A stretch of DNA of 64,000 nucleotides from Sphingopyxis sp. DBS4 (GTDB lineage Bacteria > Pseudomonadota > Alphaproteobacteria > Sphingomonadales > Sphingomonadaceae). Positions 25,278 to 32,923 of the stretch are shown one piece after another. The DNA is taken from NCBI RefSeq assembly GCF_024628865.1, contig NZ_CP102384.1, positions 1,065,001-1,129,000 on the forward strand. The letters run 5' to 3'. A program made the translations under genes and the position numbers. Each line of letters begins with the position of its first letter. The stretch's first letter is position 1. Below the pieces are notes generated by a model. The model was not told the origin of the DNA and made no database searches. It saw nothing but the letters and a program-made list of their open reading frames with translations.

Positions 25278-25978
25278 CCCCGAAATCCTTTGTGTCCACC
25301 CTGGCGGCGACCGAACTTCCCTCAGTGTTCAATCCCTGGCGCGATCGCTGCACGGTCCATGACCGCAGCGACGCCGCCGCCCGGCGCCGCGACAATCTCG
25401 AAATGCTGCTCACCGCGGCGCTTGATCATCGCGTCGAAACGATCTGGATCGCGCGTGATCTCGGCTATCGCGGGGGGCGGCGTACGGGCGTACCGCTGAC
25501 CGACGAAATTCACCTCGGACATGCCGGTACGCTGATGGGCGGCATCGCATTCGAACGTGCGACGCAGGGACCCGCCGTGGCGGAGCGCACCGCGGCGATC
25601 GTCTGGCGTGTGCTAGAGCGGATCGGTCAGCCTGTCATGCTCTGGAACGTTTTCCCGTTCCATCCCCATGAAGCGGATGATCCGATGTCGAACCGATGCC
25701 ACACGCGAAGCGAGCGCGAGGCGACCTGGCCGATATTGCAAGCCCTCGTGTCAATGATCCGGCCCCGCCAGATCGTCGCGATCGGGCGCGATGCTCACCT
25801 GGCGCTGGACGGTCTCGACATTCCGACCACCGCGGTCCGCCATCCGAGCTACGGCGGGCAGCGCGAGTTCATCGAGGGCATGTTCAGCCTGTACGGTGTC
25901 GCGGATGACAACGATGAGCCGCTAGAACTGCCGTTGGGCGCGCCTCACGCCGCAGCAAGGAGATGTGCGCTCGCCTGA
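25274..25978 (+). CDS. Uracil-DNA-glycosylase-superfamily protein
   Basis: 234 residues from the ATG overlapping the MazG-like stop. Features of the glycosylase fold are VFNPWRD near the N-terminus, the loop ARDLGYRGGRRTGVPLTDE, LWNVFPFHPHE with a downstream SNRCHTRSE, and the C-terminal HPSYGGQREFIEGMFSLYG with the HPS motif. The usual GEAPG in the first loop is changed to RDLGY, so catalysis on uracil is uncertain. It may act on modified or uracil-containing DNA or nucleotides. Its end overlaps by 34 bp the end of the convergent thymidylate-synthase-like gene. Confidence 0.72.
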   Translation: MTPKSFVSTLAATELPSVFNPWRDRCTVHDRSDAAARRRDNLEMLLTAALDHRVETIWIARDLGYRGGRRTGVPLTDEIHLGHAGTLMGGIAFERATQGPAVAERTAAIVWRVLERIGQPVMLWNVFPFHPHEADDPMSNRCHTRSEREATWPILQALVSMIRPRQIVAIGRDAHLALDGLDIPTTAVRHPSYGGQREFIEGMFSLYGVADDNDEPLELPLGAPHAAARRCALA

Positions 25979-26724
25979 TCGCAGCGCTCAAAGAGTTGCT
26001 TAAGATCGCCGCGGTTCCAGTTGGCGGTGTCGACCGTGGCGTTGGTCGAGACGATCGTGAGCGGACCCAGCGCGACCCCGCCTTCCTTGGCGATGAATTC
26101 GAGCAGACGGCCGAGGCCGATCAGATTGCCGAGCAGTTTTTCGATATAGTAGTGATTGCGGTAGAGCGCGGTCATGCCGAGGCGACGATCGTCGCCCTTG
26201 CCGATCAGCTTGAGACTGGCAAAGCTCAGGCACTGACCGCCGTAGGGCGAGTCATTCACGTCGCGGGCGGGGTCGAAGATCAGCAGTTCGAATTTGTTGA
26301 GCGCTCGGACGTTCGGGTTGCGCAGGCGCTCGACGATGCCCCAGATTTGATTGATTGGCTGGCCGTCGGCGCGGGGCAATTCCATCATCCGTTCGAAATA
26401 ATAGCCCGACCAAGCGCCCGACCTCCGGACCTTCGGCAGCACGTTGTCGCGAAACCGGTCGAAGAATTGCGGCGCGCCGTAGCGCCTGTACAGCGCTGCC
26501 GGAAAAATCGTGTTGGCGACCGTCTCGATGGGCTTCTTGCCATGGCCCGAAAGGAAGGCATCGACTTCCGCCACGACGGGATCGGCGAGTGTTGCGCGCG
26601 CAGTCGGCTCGGCCACGGAGATGACGACATTCTGCGCCTGGTGTCCGGTGGCGAGGTCGACGAGCCGGACCGCCTCGCGCCAGCCAGCAACGCAGTCAGG
26701 CTGCGGCGGTATGGGAAGATACAT
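25945..26724 (-). CDS. Thymidylate-synthase-like protein
   Basis: 259 residues. The C-terminal two thirds align by eye with thymidylate synthase: DGQPINQI (DGRHIDQI in E. coli), a helix with VERLRNPNVR, then YGGQCLSFASLKL placing C165 at the catalytic cysteine, then LGMTALYRNHYYIEKLLGN where synthases have QLYQRS-D-LG-PFN. Arginine and histidine replace parts of the QRS motif and the dUMP-binding asparagine is displaced, so it is probably not an ordinary synthase. It may bind or modify a pyrimidine nucleotide. It is the last gene of the minus-strand operon and overlaps the papain-like gene by 29 bp. Confidence 0.65.
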   Translation of the reverse strand: MYLPIPPQPDCVAGWREAVRLVDLATGHQAQNVVISVAEPTARATLADPVVAEVDAFLSGHGKKPIETVANTIFPAALYRRYGAPQFFDRFRDNVLPKVRRSGAWSGYYFERMMELPRADGQPINQIWGIVERLRNPNVRALNKFELLIFDPARDVNDSPYGGQCLSFASLKLIGKGDDRRLGMTALYRNHYYIEKLLGNLIGLGRLLEFIAKEGGVALGPLTIVSTNATVDTANWNRGDLKQLFERCDQASAHLLAAA

Positions 26725-27376
26725 CGACTTCCTCCGTCAAATTTGCCGTGGCGAAAAGGCGCGGCGCTAGAAAGCGCTCAGTAAGCCAGGCGTGGCCTTC
26801 CAAGCCCCAACCTGGTCCCCAGCTGTTGCGGATGAGAATGGCCGGGATGCCGTCCACGGTTCCATGCCCGACCGCGACGACCGCGTGCCGTTGCGCTGGC
26901 TCGGGGAGTTCGTCGTTCGCCGGATCGACGACGCCATCACCGCGCGGCTGGAAGAAAGACCGTGACAGCATCGTCAGCATGAGCACCGGCGTGTCACGGT
27001 CCAGCGCGGCAAGGATGGATGACAGGTCGGTTCCATCCCTCTGTCCGTTGCGGCCATAGAGCGGGCCAACGGTCGCCGGCGGCGTCCACAGTCGATGATC
27101 GGCTGGAACCGCAGCCAGATACGGCCAGCCTTTCTCGTCGGGTTGGCCATCGAGCCGTAGCGCGTCCAGCATTGTGGATAGCAGTGCGCCGCTCGTCGGC
27201 GGTCTGCCCGCCCGTTTCTGCGCGGCATGAAAGGCGAATTCACACGACAGCGGTGCCCAGCCGTCGCGAAGCCCGGCGTGGGTGTCGCTCGCGGCGAATG
27301 CGAGGCATGTCGGCCGCGCGCCTTGATCGCGCGCAGGTCCGAACAGCGGCCGAAGGTCACGGACGATATCGATCAT
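26696..27376 (-). CDS. Papain-like (C1A) cysteine protease, cytoplasmic
   Basis: 226 residues. The catalytic set of papain is complete: Q18 and C24 in RDQGARPTCLAFAAS, H164 in QRHAVVAVGHG, and N184 in IRNSWGPGWGLEGHAWL. There is no signal peptide and almost no propeptide, so the protease is predicted to be cytoplasmic and not kept inactive by its own pro-region. The gene directly upstream encodes a metallopeptidase with a chagasin-like inhibitor domain, which is the expected partner for a C1A protease. It lies six bp after that gene and overlaps the next. A toxin or effector role is inferred. Confidence 0.82.
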   Translation of the reverse strand: MIDIVRDLRPLFGPARDQGARPTCLAFAASDTHAGLRDGWAPLSCEFAFHAAQKRAGRPPTSGALLSTMLDALRLDGQPDEKGWPYLAAVPADHRLWTPPATVGPLYGRNGQRDGTDLSSILAALDRDTPVLMLTMLSRSFFQPRGDGVVDPANDELPEPAQRHAVVAVGHGTVDGIPAILIRNSWGPGWGLEGHAWLTERFLAPRLFATANLTEEVDVSSHTAAA

Positions 27377-27382
27377 GGGGCG

Positions 27383-28393
27383 TCAGGCGGCCTCGAGCAG
27401 GTGCCGCCGTTCGGCGCGCGACAGGCCCGTCTGTTCCGGGCCGGTGAGGTCGAAATCGAGCGTCAGGCTGGTGAGGGCCGGCGCAGGCTGCCACGGCCGC
27501 CGCTCGTCGAGCGACATGCGGCCGCGCCGCGGCGCATCGGGCGCCGCGGTGACACGGCGGACAACGGGACCACCGATGCCATCGCCGTCGATTGCCTCAC
27601 GCTCGTCGCGAACGACGGCGAAGCCGCTGGCGATCAGTTGGTCGAGATCCCAGAGATACCCACCGCCGCTATGTTCTTCGAGCCGCAGCACGAAAAGATC
27701 ATTGCGACTGCCATCGATCCGCGAGCCGGCATCGCGCTCGGTCAGCAGCCAGACGTCGCCGCGATAGTTGTCGGGCCGATAGTCCTTGAGGAGATCGACC
27801 TTCAGGCTGCGCGGCTGCGTCCGGAGCAGGTCGGTCATCACCGATGGCGAAATCAGATTGTAGCGAACCAGGGTGCGGCACGTCGCCTCATAGCTGGCGC
27901 CGATCCGCAGCGAGAGCTGATAGACGACATTGGGGCGCCGGAAATGATCGATCTGCCATCCTTGTCGCGCGCTGTGCGCGAGCATCAGCCATTTCGGCAT
28001 CATGAAGGCGATCGCAAAGGCGTCGGCTTCGGTTTCCTCGAAGTTGTTTCCCGGTTCGGGCGACATCGGCATCCGGCGCAGGATGCTCTCATCGTCGAGG
28101 CTCGGCTCGTGTCGCATCGAAAAATGCCCGAGTTCGTGCGCGGCCGTGAAGCGCTGGATGCTCATCGGTCGTTCCGTCGTGACGAGAACGCCAGGAGCAG
28201 GTGCGCTGAGATAGGCGCCGAGCAGGCCTTTCAGGGGACGAAGCAGCAAGGGTAGACCCACGGCATGGATCGCGCCGAAGACATCGACGCTGCCGCCTTG
28301 GGTCTCGATCAGTGCGCGCGTATCGAGTTCGCGATGCAGGCGGCCCGCTGCCATCGTACCAGCGCGAACCGCGCTCGCATAATCCGACGCCAT
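27383..28393 (-). CDS. ImmA/IrrE metallopeptidase fused to a chagasin-like (I42) cysteine-protease inhibitor domain
   Basis: 336 residues. The N-terminal half is an ImmA/IrrE zinc peptidase: HELGH at 86-90 and the third ligand region ETEADAFAIAF with E122. The C-terminal 130 residues carry the three loops of the chagasin inhibitor family: SGGGYLW (242-248; family NPTTGYxW), GIGG (272-275; GxGG) and RPW (299-301). Chagasins block papain-like proteases, and such a protease is encoded six bp downstream. ImmA peptidases typically cleave a partner XRE repressor, and an XRE gene lies four bp upstream. So the protein may be both sensor protease and safety lock. The fusion is read from sequence; the mechanism is inference. 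Confidence 0.8.
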   Translation of the reverse strand: MASDYASAVRAGTMAAGRLHRELDTRALIETQGGSVDVFGAIHAVGLPLLLRPLKGLLGAYLSAPAPGVLVTTERPMSIQRFTAAHELGHFSMRHEPSLDDESILRRMPMSPEPGNNFEETEADAFAIAFMMPKWLMLAHSARQGWQIDHFRRPNVVYQLSLRIGASYEATCRTLVRYNLISPSVMTDLLRTQPRSLKVDLLKDYRPDNYRGDVWLLTERDAGSRIDGSRNDLFVLRLEEHSGGGYLWDLDQLIASGFAVVRDEREAIDGDGIGGPVVRRVTAAPDAPRRGRMSLDERRPWQPAPALTSLTLDFDLTGPEQTGLSRAERRHLLEAA

Positions 28394-28396
28394 CGA

Positions 28397-28771
28397 TCAG
28401 CTCCGTTCGCCGCCAGACCGCGAGCGGAGATATTCGGCAAACCGGCTCAGCTCGGCCCGGTCCTCAGTCGACAAGGCCGCAACGCGTCGCGCCAGATGGG
28501 CGACATCGGCGGGAAGGCTCGCGGAGGCCTCGTCTTCGCCGGTAAAATAGGCCACCGACTGGCGGTAAAGACGGGCAAGCCGCGTCAGTTCGATCGCTTC
28601 AACGCGGCGCTGGCCATTCTCGATATCGGTAAGCGCGGTCCGGGGAATCTTGAGATAGGCAGCAACTTCTTCCTGCTTGAGGCCGAGATATTTCCGTGCT
28701 TCGCGCAGACGGTCGCCCAAGCGCCGCCGCTCCTGCTCGTCGCCTTCCTGGCGGAGTGCGAGATTGGTCAT
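28397..28771 (-). CDS. XRE-family HTH regulator paired with ImmA-type peptidase
   Basis: 124 residues. A Cro/C1-type helix-turn-helix occupies residues about 15-70 (LGDRLREARKYLGLKQEEVA, IPRTALTDIENGQRRVEAIE), followed by a linker and a short helical tail. XRE proteins next to ImmA/IrrE peptidases are usually repressors that the peptidase cleaves. The gene overlaps the upstream acyl-carrier-like gene by ATGA and precedes the peptidase by four bp. A near-palindrome upstream of the operon (29129-29149) is a candidate binding site. Confidence 0.85.
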   Translation of the reverse strand: MTNLALRQEGDEQERRRLGDRLREARKYLGLKQEEVAAYLKIPRTALTDIENGQRRVEAIELTRLARLYRQSVAYFTGEDEASASLPADVAHLARRVAALSTEDRAELSRFAEYLRSRSGGERS

Positions 28772-29106
28772 GGCTTCGACCCTTTCTTCTTAACCCAGAC
28801 GCGTTCGATCTTAGGGAGGAGGTCGTCAATCGCCTTCTCGATCGAATTGTAGCCGCCGGTGCGGACGATGCTGTCGCGAAGCTCGATGTCGAGGACCTGC
28901 TCCACCGCGCAAAGCGTGTCGACCACGGACAAGGAGTCGAGTGGCACGGGCGCCTGGATGATCTTCGGGTTTTCCGGAGGTAGGGCAATTCCGCGCACCT
29001 GTGCCTCAGCCCTGGCCACTTGCAGCAGTTCGTCGACCAACGCCCTAATGGCGTCGGCTTTGGGAAACGCGGTTGCCGCGGGCTTCGGAGGAGCGATTGT
29101 CGCCAT
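28768..29106 (-). CDS. Acyl-carrier-protein-like small protein
   Basis: 112 residues from the ATG at 29106, which has GAGG five bases upstream; a GTG at 29127 would add seven residues. The C-terminal 70 residues resemble an acyl carrier protein: PLDSLSVVDTLCAVEQVLDIEL with the DSL serine that could accept phosphopantetheine, then GGYNSIEKAIDDLLPKI. There is no fatty-acid, polyketide or non-ribosomal synthesis gene nearby. The tail VWVKKKGSKP is basic, unusual for a carrier protein. First gene of the operon with the XRE, peptidase and papain-like genes. The family call is moderate; it could be a structural mimic. Confidence 0.5.
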   Translation of the reverse strand: MATIAPPKPAATAFPKADAIRALVDELLQVARAEAQVRGIALPPENPKIIQAPVPLDSLSVVDTLCAVEQVLDIELRDSIVRTGGYNSIEKAIDDLLPKIERVWVKKKGSKP

Positions 29107-29430
29107 GCATGCCTCGCACGATTTCACTACATTAAATGCGATATAATGTCTGATAATCCGACACGCAAGCCCGAATTTGCAGCTCGGATTTTTGCAGGGT
29201 GTAGCGGGTCATCGGCGGTGCGGTGTGGTGGTCAGTGCCACCTCGAGGGACAACGGCAGGGCAGAATCATCAACTCGGGTCATAGCTCGATCAAAAGAAC
29301 AGAGCTGGAATATTGAGTCAGTCGCCGACGAGTGATCTCCTTCGGTCACCCACCAGCCCCCAGCGGCTCCGTTCATTTCGGGCGGCCCATAGCCGAGTCT
29401 TGAAGCCGCGCCCCGACCGCATCCGGCGGT
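29107..29430. other. Divergent promoter region between the cargo operon and traG
   Basis: About 320 bp with no convincing gene. It contains the operator candidate at 29129-29149 and must hold the promoter for the minus-strand operon and probably one for traG. A 56-residue open frame from 29146 on the plus strand has no features and is not called. Confidence 0.5.
29129..29149. promoter_or_regulatory. Near-palindromic operator candidate upstream of the XRE operon
   Basis: ACATTA and TAATGT flank a partly symmetrical centre (ACATTA-N-AT-GCG-AT-N-TAATGT). It lies 23 bp upstream of the ATG of the first gene, in an AT-rich patch. It is a plausible site for the XRE repressor encoded in the operon. 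Confidence 0.55.
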
Positions 29431-31476
29431 ATGGGCGGGAGCTTCAACGTGACCCCGACCAAATTGCTCATCGGCCAGATCCTTGTCGTGTTCGCAATCG
29501 TGATCGCGGGCCTCTGGGCGGCGACCCAATGGGCGGCGGCGATGCTCGCCTACCAGCCCGAACTTGGTCCGGCCTGGTTCATGGCTGGAAGCACGCCGGT
29601 CTATCGTCCCTGGGCGCTCTTCCCCTGGTGGTATCACTACGATGCCTATGCGCCGCATGTTTTCGACAAGGCCGGCGCGCTCGCCGGCGCGAGCGGTTTC
29701 ATCGGCTGCGGCGCGGCGATCGCAGGCTCGCTCTGGCGCGCGCGGCAGTCGCGCCAGGTCACCACTTATGGTTCCGCGCGCTGGGCCAAGCCGAACGAGA
29801 TCGAGCGGGCAGGCCTTCATGGTGACGCCGGCGTGTTCCTGGGCCGCTCGCGTGGCCGTTATCTGCGCCATAACGGCCCCGAACATATCATGGCGTTCGC
29901 GCCGACCCGTTCGGGCAAGGGCGTCGGGCTGGTCATACCGACGTTGCTCGGCTGGACCGGCAGCACCGTCGTTCACGACATCAAGGGTGAAAACTGGCAG
30001 CTCACCGCCGGTTGGCGCGCGCGCTTCTCCCACGTCCTGCTGTTCAACCCGACCGATCCCGCTTCCGCCAAATACAACCCGCTGCTCGAAGTCCGGCGCG
30101 GCGAGCATGAGGTCCGCGACGTCCAGAACATCGCCGACATCCTGGTCGATCCCGAAGGCGCGCTCGAACGGCGCAACCATTGGGAGAAAACCAGCCACAG
30201 CCTGCTGGTCGGCGCGATCCTCCACGTTCTTTATGCCGAGCCGGAAAAGACGCTCGCGCGGGTAGCCACATTCCTGTCGGACCCCCAGCAGCCGTTCGTC
30301 ACCACGCTCCGGCGGATGATGACCACCAATCATCTCGGCACGAAGGATGCGCCGATCGTGCATCCGGTCGTGGCGTCGGCGGCGCGCGAGGTGCTCAACA
30401 AGTCCGAGAACGAGCGCAGCGGCGTCCTCTCCACCGCCATGTCATTTCTCGGCCTCTATCGCGACCCGACCGTCGCCGAGGTCACGTCGCGCTGCGACTG
30501 GCGGATCGCGGATCTCGTCGAGGCGGGCCACCCCGTCTCGCTCTACCTCGTCATTCCGCCATCGGACATCAGCCGAACCAAGCCGCTGGTACGCTTGGTG
30601 CTCAACCAGATTGGTCGCCGCCTTACCGAGAAGCTGGATGCCGATCCTGCCAAGGCGGGCAAGCACAAGCTCCTGATGATGCTGGACGAGTTTCCGGCAT
30701 TGGGGCGCCTCGACTTCTTCGAGACCAGCCTTGCGTTTCTTGCAGGCTATGGGGTTCGCGCCTTCCTGATCGCGCAGTCGCTCAATCAAATCGAGAAGGC
30801 ATATGGCGAGCACAACTCCATTCTCGATAACTGCCATGTCCGTATTGCCTTCGCGACCAATGACGAACGCACGGCGCGGCGGATCTCGGACGCGCTCGGC
30901 ATCGCCACCGAGCAGCGCGCGATGCGCAACTACGCCGGCCACAGGCTCGCGCTGTGGTTGGCCCATGTCATGGTCAGCCGGCAGGAGACGGCGCGGCCGC
31001 TCCTGACCACCGGCGAGGTGATGCAGCTCCCGCCCAAGGACGAACTGGTGCTCGTTTCCGGCATGGCGCCGATCCGCGCGAAGAAGCTGCGCTATTACGA
31101 GGATCGCAATTTCCGCGAGCGGATCGCGCCGCCGCCCCAGCTCGCGCCCGGAGACTATCCCGATCGCCCGCAGGGCCGCCCCGACGATTGGAGCGGGCTG
31201 GTCCGCGCGCCTGACAGCCGGCTTGGCAAGGCCGACGACGACGCGAAAGCCGATGAGGACGGCGGCTTGCAACAGCAGCGCCATCCCGGACTCGGCGAGG
31301 AACAGACCAAAAAGCCCGAACCGCCCAGGCAGCTCGATCTTCTCGGCCTCGACCGCGACGACACCGATCCCGTCGCCGAAAAGCACGCGATGGACCGCGC
31401 CGGCACCACCGGCACGCTGATCCGCGCCCATACCATCAACCAGGGTCGCGACAGCGACACACTGCCGAGCTTCTGA
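29431..31476 (+). CDS. traG: TraG/VirD4-type conjugative coupling protein
   Basis: 681 residues. Two N-terminal membrane segments (about 11-40 and 82-102) precede an ATPase domain with Walker A APTRSGKGVG (157-166) and Walker B LLMMLDEFPALG. The C-terminus is a long acidic and proline-rich tail. The hexamer sits at the inner membrane and passes the relaxase-bound strand to the mating channel. It is the first gene of the traG-trb operon; the CopG-like gene starts two bp after its stop. The gap to the relaxase is occupied by cargo. Confidence 0.95.
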   Translation: MGGSFNVTPTKLLIGQILVVFAIVIAGLWAATQWAAAMLAYQPELGPAWFMAGSTPVYRPWALFPWWYHYDAYAPHVFDKAGALAGASGFIGCGAAIAGSLWRARQSRQVTTYGSARWAKPNEIERAGLHGDAGVFLGRSRGRYLRHNGPEHIMAFAPTRSGKGVGLVIPTLLGWTGSTVVHDIKGENWQLTAGWRARFSHVLLFNPTDPASAKYNPLLEVRRGEHEVRDVQNIADILVDPEGALERRNHWEKTSHSLLVGAILHVLYAEPEKTLARVATFLSDPQQPFVTTLRRMMTTNHLGTKDAPIVHPVVASAAREVLNKSENERSGVLSTAMSFLGLYRDPTVAEVTSRCDWRIADLVEAGHPVSLYLVIPPSDISRTKPLVRLVLNQIGRRLTEKLDADPAKAGKHKLLMMLDEFPALGRLDFFETSLAFLAGYGVRAFLIAQSLNQIEKAYGEHNSILDNCHVRIAFATNDERTARRISDALGIATEQRAMRNYAGHRLALWLAHVMVSRQETARPLLTTGEVMQLPPKDELVLVSGMAPIRAKKLRYYEDRNFRERIAPPPQLAPGDYPDRPQGRPDDWSGLVRAPDSRLGKADDDAKADEDGGLQQQRHPGLGEEQTKKPEPPRQLDLLGLDRDDTDPVAEKHAMDRAGTTGTLIRAHTINQGRDSDTLPSF

Positions 31477-31478
31477 CG

Positions 31479-31904
31479 ATGGCGGCGATCAAACCCAACC
31501 GCGTCCGCTACCAGCTCTTCCTGCCCGAAGATCTGAGCCACCGCTTCGAGGCGCTGGCGAGCCAGCCCGGCGCGTCCAAATCGGCGATCCTCACCGACGC
31601 GCTCACCGCCTGGCTCAACCGGCAGGCGGCGAGCGGGCTGGAGAACAAGTTCAGCCAGCGGCTCGATCGCATGTCGCTCGCGCTGGGGCGTGTCGAGCGT
31701 GACGGGCATGTGCTGCTCGAGAGCCTGGCGCTGTTCATCCGCTATGAACTGATGGTGCAGGCCCCTTTGGCCGAAGCCGACGAAGCGGCGCGTGCGATCG
31801 GCCGAGACCGCTTCGAGGCGTTCATTGCCCGCGTCGGCGAAGCGCTCGCCAGCGGCCAGCGCACGCTTGCTGCCTCCGCGAAAGACAATGGAGGTGGGCG
31901 ATGA
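31479..31904 (+). CDS. CopG-like ribbon-helix-helix protein of the trb operon
   Basis: 141 residues. The N-terminal 45 residues, RVRYQLFLPEDLSHRFEALA followed by KSAILTDALTAWLNRQ, fit a ribbon-helix-helix DNA-binding domain, and the rest is helical (KFSQRLDRMSLALGRVERDG). Genes like this are regularly found between traG and trbB in Tn4371-like and related ICEs. It may regulate the trb operon or assist transfer. It overlaps trbB by four bases. Confidence 0.75.
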   Translation: MAAIKPNRVRYQLFLPEDLSHRFEALASQPGASKSAILTDALTAWLNRQAASGLENKFSQRLDRMSLALGRVERDGHVLLESLALFIRYELMVQAPLAEADEAARAIGRDRFEAFIARVGEALASGQRTLAASAKDNGGGR

Positions 31905-32923
31905 GCGACACGCTTTTCGGCTCCGATAATTCCGCAGGGCGTCGGCGCGCGATGCTGCGCACCGCGATGGGGACGACTATCGCGGCGGCGCTGGCCGATC
32001 CGATGGTCATCGAGATCATGGTCAACCCGGACGGCGTGTTGCGCCTCGATCGACTTGGCGAAGGCCGGATCGATACCGGCACCAAATATGAGCCCGCGCA
32101 AGTCGAGCGGATCATTCGTCTGGTAGCATCCCACGCGCGCACCGAGGTTCATGGCAATGCGCCGATCGTTTCGGCCGAGCTGCCGCCGCACGGCGAAGGC
32201 GCGGGCGAGCGGTTCGAGGGTATCCTGCCGCCGGTCAGCCTCGCGCCATGCTTCTCGATCCGCAAGCCCGCGGCGCGCATCTACACTTTGCTCGACTATG
32301 TGCGGGACGGCATCATGCTCGCCGACACGGCGCGACTGCTGTCGATGGCCGTGGTCGAGCGCAAGAACATCCTGGTCGCGGGCGGCACCAGTTCGGGCAA
32401 GACGACGCTTGCCAACGCGCTGCTCGCCGAGATGGCGCACCTCGATGAACGCGTCATCATCATTGAAGACACGCGTGAGTTGCAATGCGCCGCGCCCGAC
32501 GTGGTGGGGCTGCGCACGCGTACGATCGGCACTGCCGGAGCCGGCGGCGTCACGATGGCTGATCTTGTCCGCTCGACATTGCGGCTCCGCCCCGATCGCA
32601 TCGTCGTTGGCGAGGTGCGCGGGCGCGAAGCGCTCGACATGCTCAAAGCCTGGAACACCGGGCATCCGGGCGGCATCGCAACCGTCCACGCCAATTCGGC
32701 AGTGTCGGCCCTCTACCGGCTCGAGCAGCTCGTGCAGGAAAGCGTCGTCACCGTTCCGCGCCGGCTGATCGCCGAATCCATCGACATGATCGTGTTCATC
32801 GCCGGGCGCGGCCTCGCGCGCCGCGTCGACACGATCGCGCGCGTCGCCGGCCTCGATCCCGACGGCGGCTACGCCGTCCTCGACCTTACTCCCGACCACG
32901 CCCTCGAACCCCAAGGAGAATGA
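31901..32923 (+). CDS. trbB: TrbB, conjugal-transfer ATPase (VirB11-like)
   Basis: 340 residues with an N-terminal domain and a secretion-ATPase domain: Walker A GGTSSGKTT, the Asp box IIIEDTRELQC, Walker B LRPDRIVVGEVRG and the His box GHPGGIATVHAN. It powers pilus biogenesis and substrate transfer as a cytoplasmic hexamer at the inner membrane. The ATGA overlap with the CopG-like gene and the four-base overlap with trbC show translational coupling. Confidence 0.95.
   Translation: MSDTLFGSDNSAGRRRAMLRTAMGTTIAAALADPMVIEIMVNPDGVLRLDRLGEGRIDTGTKYEPAQVERIIRLVASHARTEVHGNAPIVSAELPPHGEGAGERFEGILPPVSLAPCFSIRKPAARIYTLLDYVRDGIMLADTARLLSMAVVERKNILVAGGTSSGKTTLANALLAEMAHLDERVIIIEDTRELQCAAPDVVGLRTRTIGTAGAGGVTMADLVRSTLRLRPDRIVVGEVRGREALDMLKAWNTGHPGGIATVHANSAVSALYRLEQLVQESVVTVPRRLIAESIDMIVFIAGRGLARRVDTIARVAGLDPDGGYAVLDLTPDHALEPQGE

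Noticed and set aside
29146..29316. 56-residue frame in the traG upstream region
   Set aside because: It begins within the operator candidate, lacks a ribosome site and has no features.
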